A stretch of DNA of 64,000 bases. Source: Diplolepis rosae. Lineage: Eukaryota; Arthropoda; Insecta; Hymenoptera; Diplolepididae. Below, piece after piece: positions 45,040-55,416 of this stretch (positions within the stretch are counted from its first letter, which is position 1; each line of letters begins with the position of its first letter). The notes below the pieces were generated by a model that worked only from the letters and a program-made list of their open reading frames with translations, was not told the DNA's origin and did not search any database. The stretch covers positions 5,796,501 through 5,860,500 of the forward strand of contig JAPYXD010000608.1 in the NCBI GenBank assembly GCA_030998225.1. Direction: 5' to 3'. A program made the translations under genes and the position numbers.

Positions 45040-45333
45040 AAATATGTTGTGTAATTCGGTGAACGTGTTATCTCGAGAAATGGTACGGTCGAATGGCCGC
45101 CTTGTTCATGCAATCTAACGCCATTGGATTTCTTTTTATGGGGCCATATCAAGTCACTGATCTATGCCAACAAGCCAGCAACTTTAGACAACCTCAAAGA
45201 CAACATCCAACGCGAAATTGCCAACGTTCCGGTCGAAATGTGTGCCAGAGTGGTGGAACATTGGGTCCAAAGAATCGACCGCTGTAAACGGGCTCGTGGT
45301 GGTCATATGGCCGATATCGAATTTCATGCATAA
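45040..45333 (+). pseudogene. DUF4817-type Tc1/mariner transposase, C-terminal fragment
   Basis: Frame with FGERVISRNGTVEWPP, then NLTPLDFFLWGHIKSLIYA, NLKDNIQREIANVPVEMC, RVVEHWVQRID and RARGGHM. LTPLDFFLWG...K..VYA..P.TL..L is the last catalytic block and tail of the group whose N-terminal domain is DUF4817. It ends with a stop and a small poly(A)-like signal (AATAAA at 45359). It could be the partner of the fragment at 40413, but that lies on the other strand, so they are more likely two copies. Confidence 0.7.
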
Positions 45334-45339
45334 AATGTA

Positions 45340-46744
45340 ATGCATGCACTACACCCACAATAAATTTGAACTCAATATCTCAAATATTTCTGTGTTTTAT
45401 TCATAGATAAAATTGTTATGTCCCTATTGGTAAACCCTTTATATATATATTTGTGTTCACAATTAAAATCACCATAAATATATATCCTGTTCTGATGGAC
45501 TATTAAATTCATTCTTCATGATGTATTACTATGAATCAAGTAAATTTAATAATATTTTGATGTGAATCTACTTTTTTGAAAATTACTTTGAGTTTCCAGC
45601 ATTCGCTTTTATCAATATTTATTGCTTAATGTATGAAATCGAAAAATGGACTGGGACTCATGATTTAGAGGAAAAGATGTGAATTTATTTTTCAATACAA
45701 TGTTTTGATTAAAACAAAAAAAATATCTCATTCAAATTTTGTAAATAGAAATTATTGGATATAGTATATATAGTCATATGATATACAGGCTGTCCTGAAA
45801 TCATCAGTAAACCTTTTAAGGATACATTACTTTTTGAATTCTGGGCAACTTTCCCCTCTTCCAGTTTTGCGTATTCTGTATTGCGGATTGCCTTTATTTG
45901 CCAACTTACAGCTCTTATAACTTTCGTAATTTCCAGAAATCGCAAAAATAGAGAAGGAAGAGGTTCCATAGCGGACTTGGTTGAGAGTACGGTCAGAGAA
46001 TACTCTGACCACTCTCGGAACTCGCATTATTATGGCTAAGAGCGATAAAAAAACATTTAAAACATTGCAACTATGATTCTATGGAGAAATTGGGAATAGA
46101 AGGTGTAGGAATAAATACAATCATTTTATTTTTCTGCGATAAAAACTAGAAAAACATTGTATACAAGCGCGCTGAAGCTTGAGAAAACAAAAAAAAGAAA
46201 ATCATTATTCGATTTCATAATAAAATTAAAGACTTTAACGTGTAATGCATTGGTAAATTTTGTCCACGTTCATAATTTGCGTCCTTAAATTTATTGAAAT
46301 TTTGATATTATTATCATCATAAGTTTATTCAATAATTCTTCTTTTGTAAGTATTTTTTTCTCTCGCTAAAATTTTAATATCGCTAAAATGAACAAAATGA
46401 TTAAACTTCCATGAGTGCCGTGACTAACCTGTATTTACATTTCTAATCCTACAATTTATTTTAGGTTTATAAATTCTATTTTATAATCCTTAAGGGTTTG
46501 TCTACCATCGCGCCAAAATTTCGAGCCCGCGAAACAACTTCACATAATATTGAGAAGCGGTTCACCGTATTTTATTACCACTCTCAGGCTTGAAAAAAAT
46601 TACTTGGAAACAATTGTAGGCATTGGGATGAGTTAAGTTGAAACATGTAGATGATGTATTAAATTTATCTATTTCAGTAAACAGATGTCGATGGCATTTA
46701 TTATAAATTACTGAGGTAGCATCCACATTGTTTTTTCCTGGTCT
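45340..46744. other. No gene seen
   Basis: AT-rich unique sequence. TATACAGGCTGTCCTG at 45783 resembles the end of a Tc1/mariner-type repeat, but no partner end was found. Confidence 0.5.
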
Positions 46745-47375
46745 TTCTCACATCATGTATTTTCAAGACTAGACATTCAAATATTTAATCGCATATTGCT
46801 AAGAACTTTCTCTTCATTATTGCATTAGCTCATCTTTAACAAAATGCCACTTTCGAGAATTGTTATTTCATGTGCATTTCTCAAAACTGTATTATTTAAC
46901 TTGTAATTTTCTTTCCCAAATCTTTATATTCTTAATATTTGTTAATTTGTGACATTCCCGGCTTTGTTTCATAAACTCGACAGGTCAAGAACGCGACCAC
47001 TACCGCTTTTTTTACGCGAACTGAATGATTTGCGTCTAGTTTTTTATTCGCGCACTGGGAGGTTCGAGAAATAAGAACGACCACTACGAGGAATAAGGAA
47101 TAACAAACGCGGTATACCGTCTCTATAGAAATTTAGAGAGCGTCGTCTGCTCCGGCGGTATCTTTTTCTCTTCCCTCCCTTTTCACTCTTGAAGACACAG
47201 TATGACGGGTAATTGAATACGGGCCCACTGACCAGAGCTCCACTTGCACTGTGCACGATACCGAACGTTCCCGAGTATTCTCGAGCGTTACGGTCAGCGT
47301 CATGTTTTCCAAGTTACTACCCATCTCGAAAAAAGTGCGTAGCGCGCCATAAGAAGTTTCACTTCAAACAAAATT
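46745..47375 (-). repeat. Terminal repeat T, copy A (minus orientation)
   Basis: In the minus orientation it runs from CTTCTTATGGCGCGC..CGCA through CTCGGGAACGTTCGGTATCG, GCCGGAGCAGACGACGCTCT, GACGGTATACCGCGTT and CTCGAACCTCCCAGTG to TCGAGTTTATGAAAC. It then skips the exon-like part seen in copy C and resumes with AAGATTTGGGAAAGAAAATT and TTAGCAATATGCGATTAAAT. So it is an internally deleted copy of the sequence at 56545-57680. Confidence 0.8.
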
Positions 47376-47479
47376 CCGACCGCCTTTTTCAATCTGAAAA
47401 GGGCTGTAAAAATTAAATAAAAAAACTTTTTTCAAAAAAGGTCTTATCCTGACCTAGCTATATGTCTTCTGAAAAAGTA

Positions 47480-47809
47480 AAAAACAAGAAATCCCCGACA
47501 CTACAAATATTCTAGACGGACTTTTGCCAAAACTTTTGAAAAACACGACTTTTGGGAAAACGCATTTAAAAATATTAAATTGTGTTTTTATTGACTCCAT
47601 TCAAAAGAGGCGCGAAGCCGCAAACAATTTAAAGTTTACGAAATATGAAGTTGAAAAAATAACAATTATTTTTTCGATATTTTGGGGAAAATGTGCCTAT
47701 CATAAACATCAGAAGAATCCTGCAAAATTTGATAAGGATTTGAAAACTTCAAAAATAAAATTTCCGTAAAATTTGATGTCAATAAATGTTTAAAATTTGA
47801 ATCAATATA
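47480..47809 (+). repeat. Degenerate hAT-arm relic, part 1
   Basis: Matches the left arm of the large hAT (16660-16890): AAAGAGGCGCGAAGC, TTTACGAA.TAT, ATAAACATCAG and CTTCAAAAATAAA. Similarity is well below that between the two arms, so this is an older relative of the arm sequence without a transposase. Confidence 0.65.
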
Positions 47810-48468
47810 CGAAGGGCACAATTTATATTTAAGTCGTGGCAACGTTGAGCGCTCTCAGGTGCCATCTGACATTTGCACTAAAAAGTATGATATTTTTTAC
47901 CATAACCATCTTCAGACCGTTTTGTCATTTGAGCGTCATTTGTGTTGTTTGCAGTGTCTTTAAAATTGTGTCTCAGCATAAAATGGAATTAATTTATAAA
48001 CATTTTCGTGCGATGATTTATTACACCTTTGGACGTGGATTTTATCAAGACAAGAATGCATCGATCAACTTATTTTCACTTTTGGCGATAAAGCCCCATC
48101 CCTCGACACTGTGAAACGCTGGTATAACGAATTTAATCGTGGACGCCATTCGCTTACCAACGAATTTCGTAAAGATCGTCGTAATTAGTTGTTGAGCCAG
48201 AAAACATTAATGCTGTGCAAAAACTATTAATGCAAGATCGTTATGTGACATGATGTGAAATTGAGGCAACCGTAGGCATTAGTGCCACCAGTATATATAA
48301 CATGTTGCATAAACATTTAGCCGTGAAAAATATTTTTTCTGCTTGGATCCCACTCAATTCGACAAAAGCTTAAAAAGATTCAAGAGTCGATTGGTGCAAA
48401 CAAATGCTCAATAAATGACAAATTACTGTCTTTCATTATAAGGTTCAAAATATACATAGTGCCCCTCG
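47810..48468 (+). mobile_element. 659-bp mariner, inserted in the hAT-arm relic
   Basis: Ends CGAAGGGCAC and, complemented, CGAGGGGCAC, flanked by TA (47808-47809, 48469-48470). The hAT-arm similarity stops and resumes exactly at these points. The 3' half of the element is deleted. Confidence 0.8.
47983..48420 (+). pseudogene. mariner transposase, N-terminal half
   Basis: ATG then a KHFRAMIYY block, KAPSLDTVKRWYNEFNRGRH, SLTNEFRKDRR, and in shifted frames HDVKLRQ, IEATVGISATSIYNMLH-like sequence and SAWIPLNSTKAQKD-like sequence. These are the paired HTH and linker of mariner transposases whose N-terminus reads HFRAMIYYDF. A frame shift lies near 48070 and stops follow. No catalytic Asp block is left. 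Confidence 0.75.
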
Positions 48469-48850
48469 TATAAATTGAAGAGATTTTTAGCTTTTCAAAT
48501 CAAGTCTTAAATCAAAAATTTCAAATTTCTATACTTGTAATCAATTTTGTGAATTCAACAAATTTTCAGTTAGAGAGTTATTTTTTATTAAGAATAAAGA
48601 AACATAAAATTCAAGTTAAAAATGTTAAAAGAATTTTCCCTCCTATGTTTAAACTTACAAGACAATTATTGACAAATTTTTAGCTTTATCAATGAAAGTT
48701 TTATTTCAGAATTTTTATGTTTTATAAAAAGGTAAAATATTTATCAATTTCTTAAATGTCCATGCATTTCAGAAATATTGAATCAGAGAATTATGTGCAA
48801 AGTATTTAACAGTAAGAAGAGATAAACATATGACATAATAAATTCAAAAT
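48469..48850 (+). repeat. Degenerate hAT-arm relic, part 2
   Basis: First part (48475-48640) matches 16899-17060 of the left arm. The second part (48658-48850: GACAAATTTTTAGCTTT, AAATATTTATCAATTTCTT, AGAGAATTAT.TGCAAAGTAT) matches the arm sequence at 17500-17690 in inverted sense. So the relic is itself rearranged. Confidence 0.6.
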
Positions 48851-49319
48851 ATACATTGTTAGTTCCCAACGCAGTTAATTACGCTACATCTTCCCTCGTC
48901 CAACAACGTCACGATGGAGCCCAAACAGTCACGAATTGAAAATTCTCGAAAATGTTAAAGACAGTCTTAGAAGCAGCTTAGAACCTTTTTTATTTTATTT
49001 TCTGGCAGGTTTTTTCTTTGTTTCATTTCTGTCAGCTTGAAAGGAGTCGGCAACGAAGATCGCTTTGTTACTATTGTACATCAGACGGGTTTACAGGTGA
49101 GCCGCTGAGAGCATCACGTGACAGGCGTGGCATCCGAGAGCGGCGAATCTACGGGCCTGTTCGTAGACCGGGTACGTGCTGCTGCCCTTAGATCGACTAT
49201 TGCTAGCATCAGCTTTAATTTTTTGATCGGTACAGAAAATTATTGATATTTATTAATATCATATCGATATATTATTAATAATTGTATTATTTGCATTATA
49301 ATTAATGTAAGTCACATTC
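48851..49319. other. No gene seen
   Basis: Mixed-composition unique sequence with no recognisable frame, followed by AT-rich ATTATTAATAATT repetition. Confidence 0.5.
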
Positions 49320-50012
49320 CGAGTTCTTCGTAATTTGAACTCACCCCTCGACGTATTAAGCCAATGGGGCAAGTTGATCTAGAGACACTTCAGCTTATTG
49401 GTTGCCTGGCGCCATCCTTCTAACAAGACAAGTCACCCACGCAAACCTCGGCCTATGCGCGTGCGCCAGCTTTTCTTGATAATGTAATAAAACTGCGCGA
49501 CATCTGTGACGCGCAGCTTCATTTTATCGCTATCCAGCAAGTGGCCAATTTGTAGCCGATTCTTACTTTTTTTGTAAATTAATCAAATAGACTTATGATT
49601 TATTACTTATGATACTCTTATGATACGCCTAAACGGCGTCGCATTCCGCATTGATTTTAATCCTTTTTTTGATTGTATCGAGCCAGGGCTTTGCTTACCA
49701 CTTCTCAATAAATTGTAGCTTTGTTGATTTTAATGCTGCTTAATTTATTTTGTTTTGGTTTTAACGGCAAAGCTTCTTATGTCTCAGGTTAAGTTTTCCT
49801 AACCTCCAAATACCTGATTCGATACTCCCGAATTCAAACACCCTAGCCAGGACCTACTTTCGCTTGCTCTGCTTCGCTTTTTGTATACATGCAGGCTTTC
49901 ATTTTTTCAGGGTAGTAAACATATAAATATGGCATCAGGAGACGCCAGGCGCTAATTGTGAAGCAGCCATAGTAACGCCGGTGTCATCGAGGGTAATCCC
50001 GAACCCTCAAGT
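49320..50012 (-). repeat. Dispersed repeat R, copy 2
   Basis: Inverted relative of 39160-39640. It is longer, and it ends right where terminal repeat T copy B begins. Non-coding and unclassified. Confidence 0.65.
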
Positions 50013-50039
50013 CCGTCTGGATAAAGTTAATTTTTGAAT

Positions 50040-50665
50040 TGAAGCTTCTTGTGGCGCACCACGCAGTTTTTCCGAGGTGGGTAGTGACTTGGAAAACCTG
50101 ATGCTGAACGTAACGCTCGAGAATACTCAGGAATACTCGGGAACGTTCGGTATCGTGCACGGTGCAAGTGTATCTTTGGGCCCGTATTCGATTACCCGTC
50201 ATAGTGTGTCTTCAAGAGTGAAAACGGAGTGAAGAGAGTGAAAAGATACCACCGGAGCAGACGTCGCTCTCTAACTCTCTATAGAGACGGTATACCGCAT
50301 TCGTTATTCCTTATTACTGGTAGTGGTCGTTCTTATTACTCGAACCTCCCAGTGCGCGGATAAAAAACTAGAGACGCCAATCGCTAGGTTCGCGTAAAAA
50401 AAGCGATAGTTGTCGCGTTCCTGACCTGTCGAGTTTATGAAGGGAAGCCAGGAATGCGGGAATATCACAAAACAAGAAATCCGTATATTCCACTGATGGT
50501 CAACTTGGAAGGTTGATAACTATTAAAAAACAAACCGCGGCATATCGATTTATCTCCGTTTTTTCGTTATTAAATAATAAATGCGTAATAAAAATTAACA
50601 GGCGACTCGCATGCGCATTGAAACGTATTGAAACGCGCTCATCTCGAAATTGTTACGAAATGTGG
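50040..50665 (+). repeat. Terminal repeat T, copy B
   Basis: Same orientation as copy C: CTTCTTGTGGCGCACCACGC, CGGGAACGTTCGGTATCGTG, GGAGCAGACGTCGCTCTC, GACGGTATACCGCATTCG. It includes the start of the exon-like frame (AAATCCGTATATTCCACTGA) but lacks about 110 bp of its middle, resuming at ATCGATTTATCTCCG and running on through AACAGGCGACTCGC..GCGC.TTGAAACGT. Confidence 0.85.
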
Positions 50666-50806
50666 TGTTGCTCGAACAAGACTATACTACTGACTCAGCA
50701 AGTTGGCTCAGTTCTTAATTGCTGTATATACCATTAATGTTTCAAATAAATATACTAAATCTACATGTTTTGAAAAATATTTTTGGCGTCATATACTTTT
50801 GGTTTT

Positions 50807-51467
50807 ATGAAAATGTTTGATTTTGTGCCAAATAATCGTAATTTGCGGGAAGTGTTGAATTTCATCTTTCATTCGAAGAAAAAGGTGGCTGAAGCGCATC
50901 GAGAGCTCCAAAAAGTATACGGAGATGCTGCTCTAAGTGAATCAACGTTCCGTAATTGGTTCCGTCACTTCAAAGACGGTGATTTCGATGTTTACGACCG
51001 TCCACGTGAAGGAAGGCCAAAAACCCTCGAAGACGCTGATCTTATTTATTATGAGCTGTTGAATTCAAATGAAACCATCACTGGGGAACGGTATAGAACA
51101 CACTTAATACGTTTGAGCCGTGTACTGCGCGAAAAATGGCAACAATATGAGCAGAGGTACGAAAAAGTGATTCTACAGCATGACAACGCTCGGCCTCACG
51201 TTACCAAACCCGTTAAAATCTACCTGTAAACGTTCAAATGGGAAGTTTTACCTAACCCGTCGTATTTCCCAGCAGTCCGATTATTACTTGTTCAGGTTGA
51301 TGACACATGGTCCGGCTGAACAGCAGTTCCGTTCATATAAAGACATCGAAAAATGGCTTGATTCGTGGATGGCCTCAAAAGATGAACACTTTTACCGAAA
51401 CGGTATTTAAGCTCTACCAGAAAGATGGGCAAAAGTTGTAACTAACGATGGGCAATACTTTGAATGA
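50807..51467 (+). pseudogene. mariner transposase with internal deletion
   Basis: N-terminal part: MKMFDFVPNNRNLREVLNFI, HSKKKVAEAHRELQKVYG, then ESTFRNWFRHFKDGDFD and RPREGRPKTLEDAD. It then jumps to YYELLNSNETITGERYRTHL, with the second catalytic Asp in LQHDNARPHVTKPV, and after a frame change HGPAEQQFRSYKDIEKWLDS and GQYFE. The region with the first Asp and HTH2 is missing. Same family as the 590-bp mariner at 44398. No terminal repeats were found, so the ends are lost. Confidence 0.85.
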
Positions 51468-51554
51468 TTCATTTGTAACCATTTTGTCACAATGAAGATG
51501 CATTTTCATCAAGAAAACTTCCATCAATAAGATCTGCCTCTCCGTACAGCATTT

Positions 51555-51658
51555 CATTTTTTGAATCAAAAGTCTCTGCTTAAGCTGTAAAAATGTGAGA
51601 TGAAAATATTCCTAACGCAAAACTGAGAACGTGTTTTTAACTTGAATTTTATGTTTAT
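51555..51658 (+). repeat. Short hAT-arm relic
   Basis: AAAAATGTGAGATGAAAATATT and AACTTGAATTTTATGTT match the right-arm sequence near 24990-25055. Another trace of the family without a transposase. Confidence 0.55.
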
Positions 51659-51735
51659 GGGGCGTTTCATATGAAAGGCAAAAGTCAAATGATCGATTCT
51701 CTTTATTTTTCGTTATTTTGTAGTCATTGGGGTAC
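51659..51735 (-). pseudogene. Penelope-like N-terminal fragment
   Basis: GGGGCGTTTCAT.TGA.AGGCAAAAGTCAA and the following TTTATTTTT.GT.ATTTTGTAGT match 10408-10460. On the minus strand it encodes the same HLTFAFHMKRP block. Only about 75 bp remain. Confidence 0.6.
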
Positions 51736-52088
51736 TAAACAATGGTCCCAAAATTATTTAGCAAAATTTTTAATATTTGATATGTTATTAAATATTGAAA
51801 ATTTCGGACCTGTTTTTCATGATTTTATAATTCAAAATCCTTTAATCGCAAAAAAAACTTTCCAATACAAGAATACGCAGAGAACATTGAATTTTGATAA
51901 AATAAAAAATATTTACAAAATTATTAATTTTCAATTGTTTATTTTAAAACGGATTTTAATTCTTGGTTTTGACCGTGAAAGACATCATCGATTTTCAGAA
52001 TTATTTTTTATTAATGTTTAAGGTCTGCCTAACTTAACCTGAAGATATAAAAATCGTGTTCTTTGTTATTGTTACAAGTTGGGACTTT
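51736..52088. other. No gene seen
   Basis: A 116-codon plus-strand frame covers it (51671-52021) but is AT-driven (Lys, Asn, Ile, Phe rich) and shows no domain. Confidence 0.45.
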
Positions 52089-52262
52089 GCCCTTATTCCT
52101 TCCACTTAGTTGAGTCATATAGATAGCCGTCCACTGGTCGTATGGGTCTTGTCCGTTAGACTAAGTCAGTCTCTCCCCAACGCTTGAAGAAGCAACTTGT
52201 GAAAAATGAAAAATCTAATAAAGAACGATATATCAGAAAACTGATATGACTTAAAATTGAAA
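52089..52262 (+). mobile_element. 5' LTR of a deleted errantivirus-type element (element 2)
   Basis: Shares GATAGCCGTCCA, CTTGTCCGTTAGACTAAGTC, CCCAACGCTTGAAGAAGCA and AATAAAG..CG.TATATCAGAAAA with 55150-55290. The AATAAA signal is followed by the end of the LTR. A primer-binding-like site follows within 40 bases. Confidence 0.75.
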
Positions 52263-52293
52263 TATCGTATCATTCTTCATTCAGCGTACCATT

Positions 52294-52313
52294 TTTGGCG
52301 ATCCTGCCAGGAT
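52294..52313 (+). promoter_or_regulatory. Probable primer-binding site of element 2
   Basis: TTTGGCGATCCTGCCAGGAT lies shortly after the 5' LTR. TGGCG directly downstream of the LTR is the usual start of the tRNA-primed site in errantiviruses. Which tRNA pairs was not determined. Confidence 0.5.
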
Positions 52314-52742
52314 CCGTTTAAAAGTCGCGATTAATTAAATCCTATCGACGTGCGGAACTGAGGATTTTGGAATCCATGGACCCAATAGCTAAGGAATTCT
52401 ACAGAATTCAGATTAAAAAAAAAGACTCCGGACTTTTACTACGGTAAAGCCGGTCAACATATAGTGAGTAACTGTTTTGGATAAAATTAGTCGCTGAACC
52501 AAGTAAGCGCTATTCTACGTAAATTCAAAATCAGTAAAAACGAAAAAGTATTTAATCGAAAGGGTAATCAACAAACCAATGTAAGTACCCTACGAGGCCC
52601 GCAATCAGGCGGAAGAAGCATCTGCTTACAGGAACAGCTAGTCGTAACGACACCCGCATAGCAACAGGAATCAGCAGTAACAACCGGTCAACACGTTACT
52701 AGCCGAAAAACCTCCCAAACAGCCAGGCCTGAATGCTCTATG
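52314..52742 (+). pseudogene. Presumed gag remnant of element 2
   Basis: By position between primer-binding site and pol this should be gag, but the frames are short and I recognise no Gag motif. Confidence 0.3.
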
Positions 52743-53850
52743 TAACACGTGGATCAATAAGTCCCGGGACTAACTAGGAAAAACACATTTTTTTGGCAAA
52801 ACTGGACTTTATTCATTAACATAGTCTCCTTCAGTCAGTCCAGTGCTTCTCTAAAATTTCAATACCTTTCTTATGGAACGATTTATCTTTGGCCTTGAAA
52901 TAAGCGTTCGTTTCGGTGATGACTTCCTCGTTGGAATAGAATCTCTTTCCTTGGAGCATTTTTTTAGGTCTGCAAACAGGTAGTAGTCGCTGGGGGCCAG
53001 ATCCGGTGAATATAGAGGGTGCGGGAGCAATTCGAAGCTCAATTCATTCAATTTCGCCATGGTAGCGAGCGACTTGTGACTCGGCGCATTGTCTTGGTGA
53101 AAGAGCACTTTTTTCTTCCACATTTGGAGCCATTTCTCACCGATTTCGTTCTTCAAACGCATCAATTGGCCAATGTAACGTTAGGTATTGATCGTCTTAC
53201 CTTTTTCAAGGTAGTTGACGAACAAAACTCCATGAGAATCCCAAAATACTTAGGCCATAACCTTACCGGCCCACATTTGCGTTTTTGGCCGCTTTGGACG
53301 CTTCTCACCGACTGCAGTCCACTTGGCTGACGACCGCTTTGACTCCGGAGTGTAGAGATGGATCCAGGTTTCGTCCATTGTCACATACCGACGCAAACAA
53401 TTCCGTTTATTTCGGCGAAACAACTCCAAACAGCCCTCGGAATCAACGACACGTTGTCTTTTCTGATCCACCGTGAGAAAACGCGGCACGCACTTTGACA
53501 ACAGCTTCCTCATAGACAAATTATCATGCAGAATAGCGTACACACTGCTGTATGATATCTTTAAAGTGTCAGCTATCTCACGCAATTTTAATTTACGGTT
53601 TTCGAAAACGATTTGGTGTACTTTTTTTATGGTTTCCGGTGTAACTACCTCATTTGGCCGGCCGGAGCGTTCAGCATCTTCAGTGTCTGTAAGACCACGT
53701 TTAAACTCAGCATATCACCGACGAATAGTTGTTTTTGATGGAGCAAAGTCCCCGTAGCACTTTTCAAGCCATTGCTGAGCATGCACTGTGTTTTTTTTCA
53801 TCAAAAAGCAATGGTAAATCAACACACGAAATTGTTTCGAATCCATTGTT
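52743..53850 (-). mobile_element. mariner (irritans-like) inserted in element 2
   Basis: One terminus near 52750 (GGATCAATAAGTCCCGGGAC) resembles irritans-type mariner ends. The other end, near 53850-53940, is not recognisable. The surrounding Gypsy sequence shows gag-side DNA on one side and RNase H on the other, so protease and RT were lost around the insertion. Confidence 0.65.
52809..53846 (-). pseudogene. mariner transposase, full length but broken
   Basis: ATG 53846 gives MDSKQFRVLIYHCFLMKK, QQWLEKCYGDFAPSKTTIRR, RSGRPNE, REIADTLKISYSSVYAILHD, then all three catalytic Asp blocks: TMDETWIH, FHQDNAPSH and YSPDLAPSDYYLF, and the final EGDYVNE. The layout is DD34D, and the N-terminus and linker resemble the irritans subfamily. 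Breaks: stops in the HTH linker and after GKVMA, plus a frame change near the C-terminus (about 52950). It spans the full length of a mariner transposase (about 345 residues), the most complete mariner here. Confidence 0.9.
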
Positions 53851-53917
53851 TTGAGAATATCAAGACTAGCGTCACTTAAATCACGACTCAGACAATATCT
53901 GTTAGGAAACAAATTCA

Positions 53918-54075
53918 AGATACAAATAGACTACCATGCATTAGTTTTGCTTCACAATGTTAAAGACCCTAGTTCTCGAACTCCTGAGATGGAGGTTGCG
54001 CATGGAAGAATACTTGTATGACTATAAAACAAAGTACGTCAAAGGGAAAAAAATTAGCCAATTGCCTATAACCGT
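53918..54075 (+). pseudogene. Gypsy RNase H C-terminus (element 2)
   Basis: In two frames: QIDYHALVLLHNVKDPSSR (an altered TDHK.L block) and LLRWRLRMEEYLYDYKTKYV, with KGKKISQLP in place of KGKEN..AD. This is the end of the RNase H domain of an errantivirus. RT and most of RNase H are missing. Confidence 0.7.
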
Positions 54076-54620
54076 ATAACCAGATACCGTCAAGCAATCA
54101 AAGGACAATGCTGTTACAAGACCAAAACAATTAGAAACGCATTATCTGGCACTGAAATATCCGACAGCCCAGTGATCACTAGAGACGAACTGTTAGCACC
54201 AGAAAACAGAATTAAATTACCAACAAGAAGAATAAGAGAACCATCTGAAGGTTCCCAAGTACATAAGGCAAACACACTATTATTTGACCAATTTATACAA
54301 TGGAGATTACAACCAACAAACTCGGGTAAAATTAAAATCAAACCAAATCCTATAGGAGAATCATGCAAAGAAGTAACTAAGCAAGACTTACCGGTGTTCC
54401 ACGAAGAAGAATGGTTCTAGAAGTTTGAAACTTTATTCGAAAACTCAATAGAGAAGAAGCTTCCAATCACCAGATTAATAATCGGAGACCTCCTAATAAC
54501 ACCTATCGAAAAGGAATTCATGCAAGAACTAATAGAATTCGTATCAACTATTTACCCAGAACAAAATTTACACCTTTGCTTTAACAAACCCAGCGAGTTA
54601 ACCAGAAAGAAAGATAAAAC
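54076..54620 (+). pseudogene. Gypsy pol linker domain (element 2)
   Basis: An open stretch (54172-54420) and its continuation past a TAG contain KPNPIGESCKEVTK, a DLPVFHEEEW block, KKLPITRLIIGDLLITPIEK, EFMQELIEFVSTIYPEQ and NLHLCFNKP. This corresponds in position and style to the small folded linker seen in element 1 at 27075, but the sequences are clearly different families. Confidence 0.6.
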
Positions 54621-54890
54621 ATTCTCAAAGAAGCCCATAAGGAACATCTGGGTGAAAATAAAACCCTAGATAGGGCCAAGAATATCATGTATTGGAATGG
54701 CATGGACAAAGAAATCATATAATATGTCAAGTAATGCCCTATTTGCAAACTAGAAAAAACAACAAGAATTAAAAATCAAGCTGAAAGTATTATACCAGAA
54801 ATACCTACCAAACCTACTGATAAAATTGCTTTATATATCTATGGCCCCTTGCCCAAGACAACAAAAGGTAATAAATTTATATCAAACATG
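54621..54890 (+). pseudogene. Gypsy integrase, zinc-binding domain and start of core (element 2)
   Basis: EAHKEHLGENKTLDRAKNIM, YWNGMDKEII and CPICKLEK form the H-x3-H ... C-x2-C zinc finger of retroviral-type integrase. It is followed by KPTDKIALYIYGPLPKTTKG, the first block of the catalytic core (the first catalytic Asp of the usual D-I-x-GPLP is Tyr here). The core then stops, so the catalytic D,D-35-E is lost. Confidence 0.8.
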
Positions 54891-55074
54891 TGAGTCAAGT
54901 ATACTTAAAAGATATTTAGATGTAAAATGTAATAGGTCGCCATATCTGTTACATAGAGAAACATTTATCCCTGTCATCAACGGATATATCATAATACCAC
55001 TAGAAAAATTAACGCTAGACATATCTTGTAAAGACTCCATTAGAACGATAGAATTAACCAACCCAGAATTTTAA
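54891..55074 (+). pseudogene. Env-like fragment (element 2)
   Basis: Frame with KCNRSPYLLHRETFIPVING, then IIIPLEKLTLDISCKDS, ending at a stop 65 bp before the 3' LTR. The TFIP..NGY...PL..L.LDI.C pattern is like the cysteine-rich part of insect Gypsy Env proteins. Joined directly to the truncated integrase by a deletion. Confidence 0.5.
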
Positions 55075-55079
55075 AGATG

Positions 55080-55140
55080 AATTAATGATAATAATGATAA
55101 TAATGATATAATAATAATGATAATAATAATGAATTAATGA
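55080..55140. repeat. ATGATAATA microsatellite
   Basis: About 55 bp of AATGATAATAATGATAATA-type sequence between the env-like fragment and the 3' LTR. Confidence 0.9.
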
Positions 55141-55292
55141 ATGGATAACTTGTCATATAGTTAGCCGTCCAGTAGTCTTAAGTGTCTTGTCCGTTAGACT
55201 AAGTCAGTCTCTTCCCAACGCTTGAAGAAGCAGCTTGTAATAAAAAAAAAATCGAATAAAGATTGTTATATCAGAAAATTAATATAACTCAA
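55141..55292 (+). mobile_element. 3' LTR of element 2
   Basis: Partner of the LTR at 52089, with many substitutions and small indels between them, so the insertion is old. Confidence 0.75.
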
Positions 55293-55416
55293 ATGACAAT
55301 AATAATACACCTTTTGAAGAAGATCGGAAGAACCTTCCGATGCTTCGAAAGATCCTTCTACGCCTAATTTTCTGGGTAGCGACAAGGAATATGTTAAAGG
55401 AGATACAGGATTATAA

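Noticed and set aside
51671..52021. 116-codon frame rich in Lys/Asn/Ile/Phe
   Set aside because: Composition is explained by AT content; it begins inside a Penelope-like relic on the other strand.
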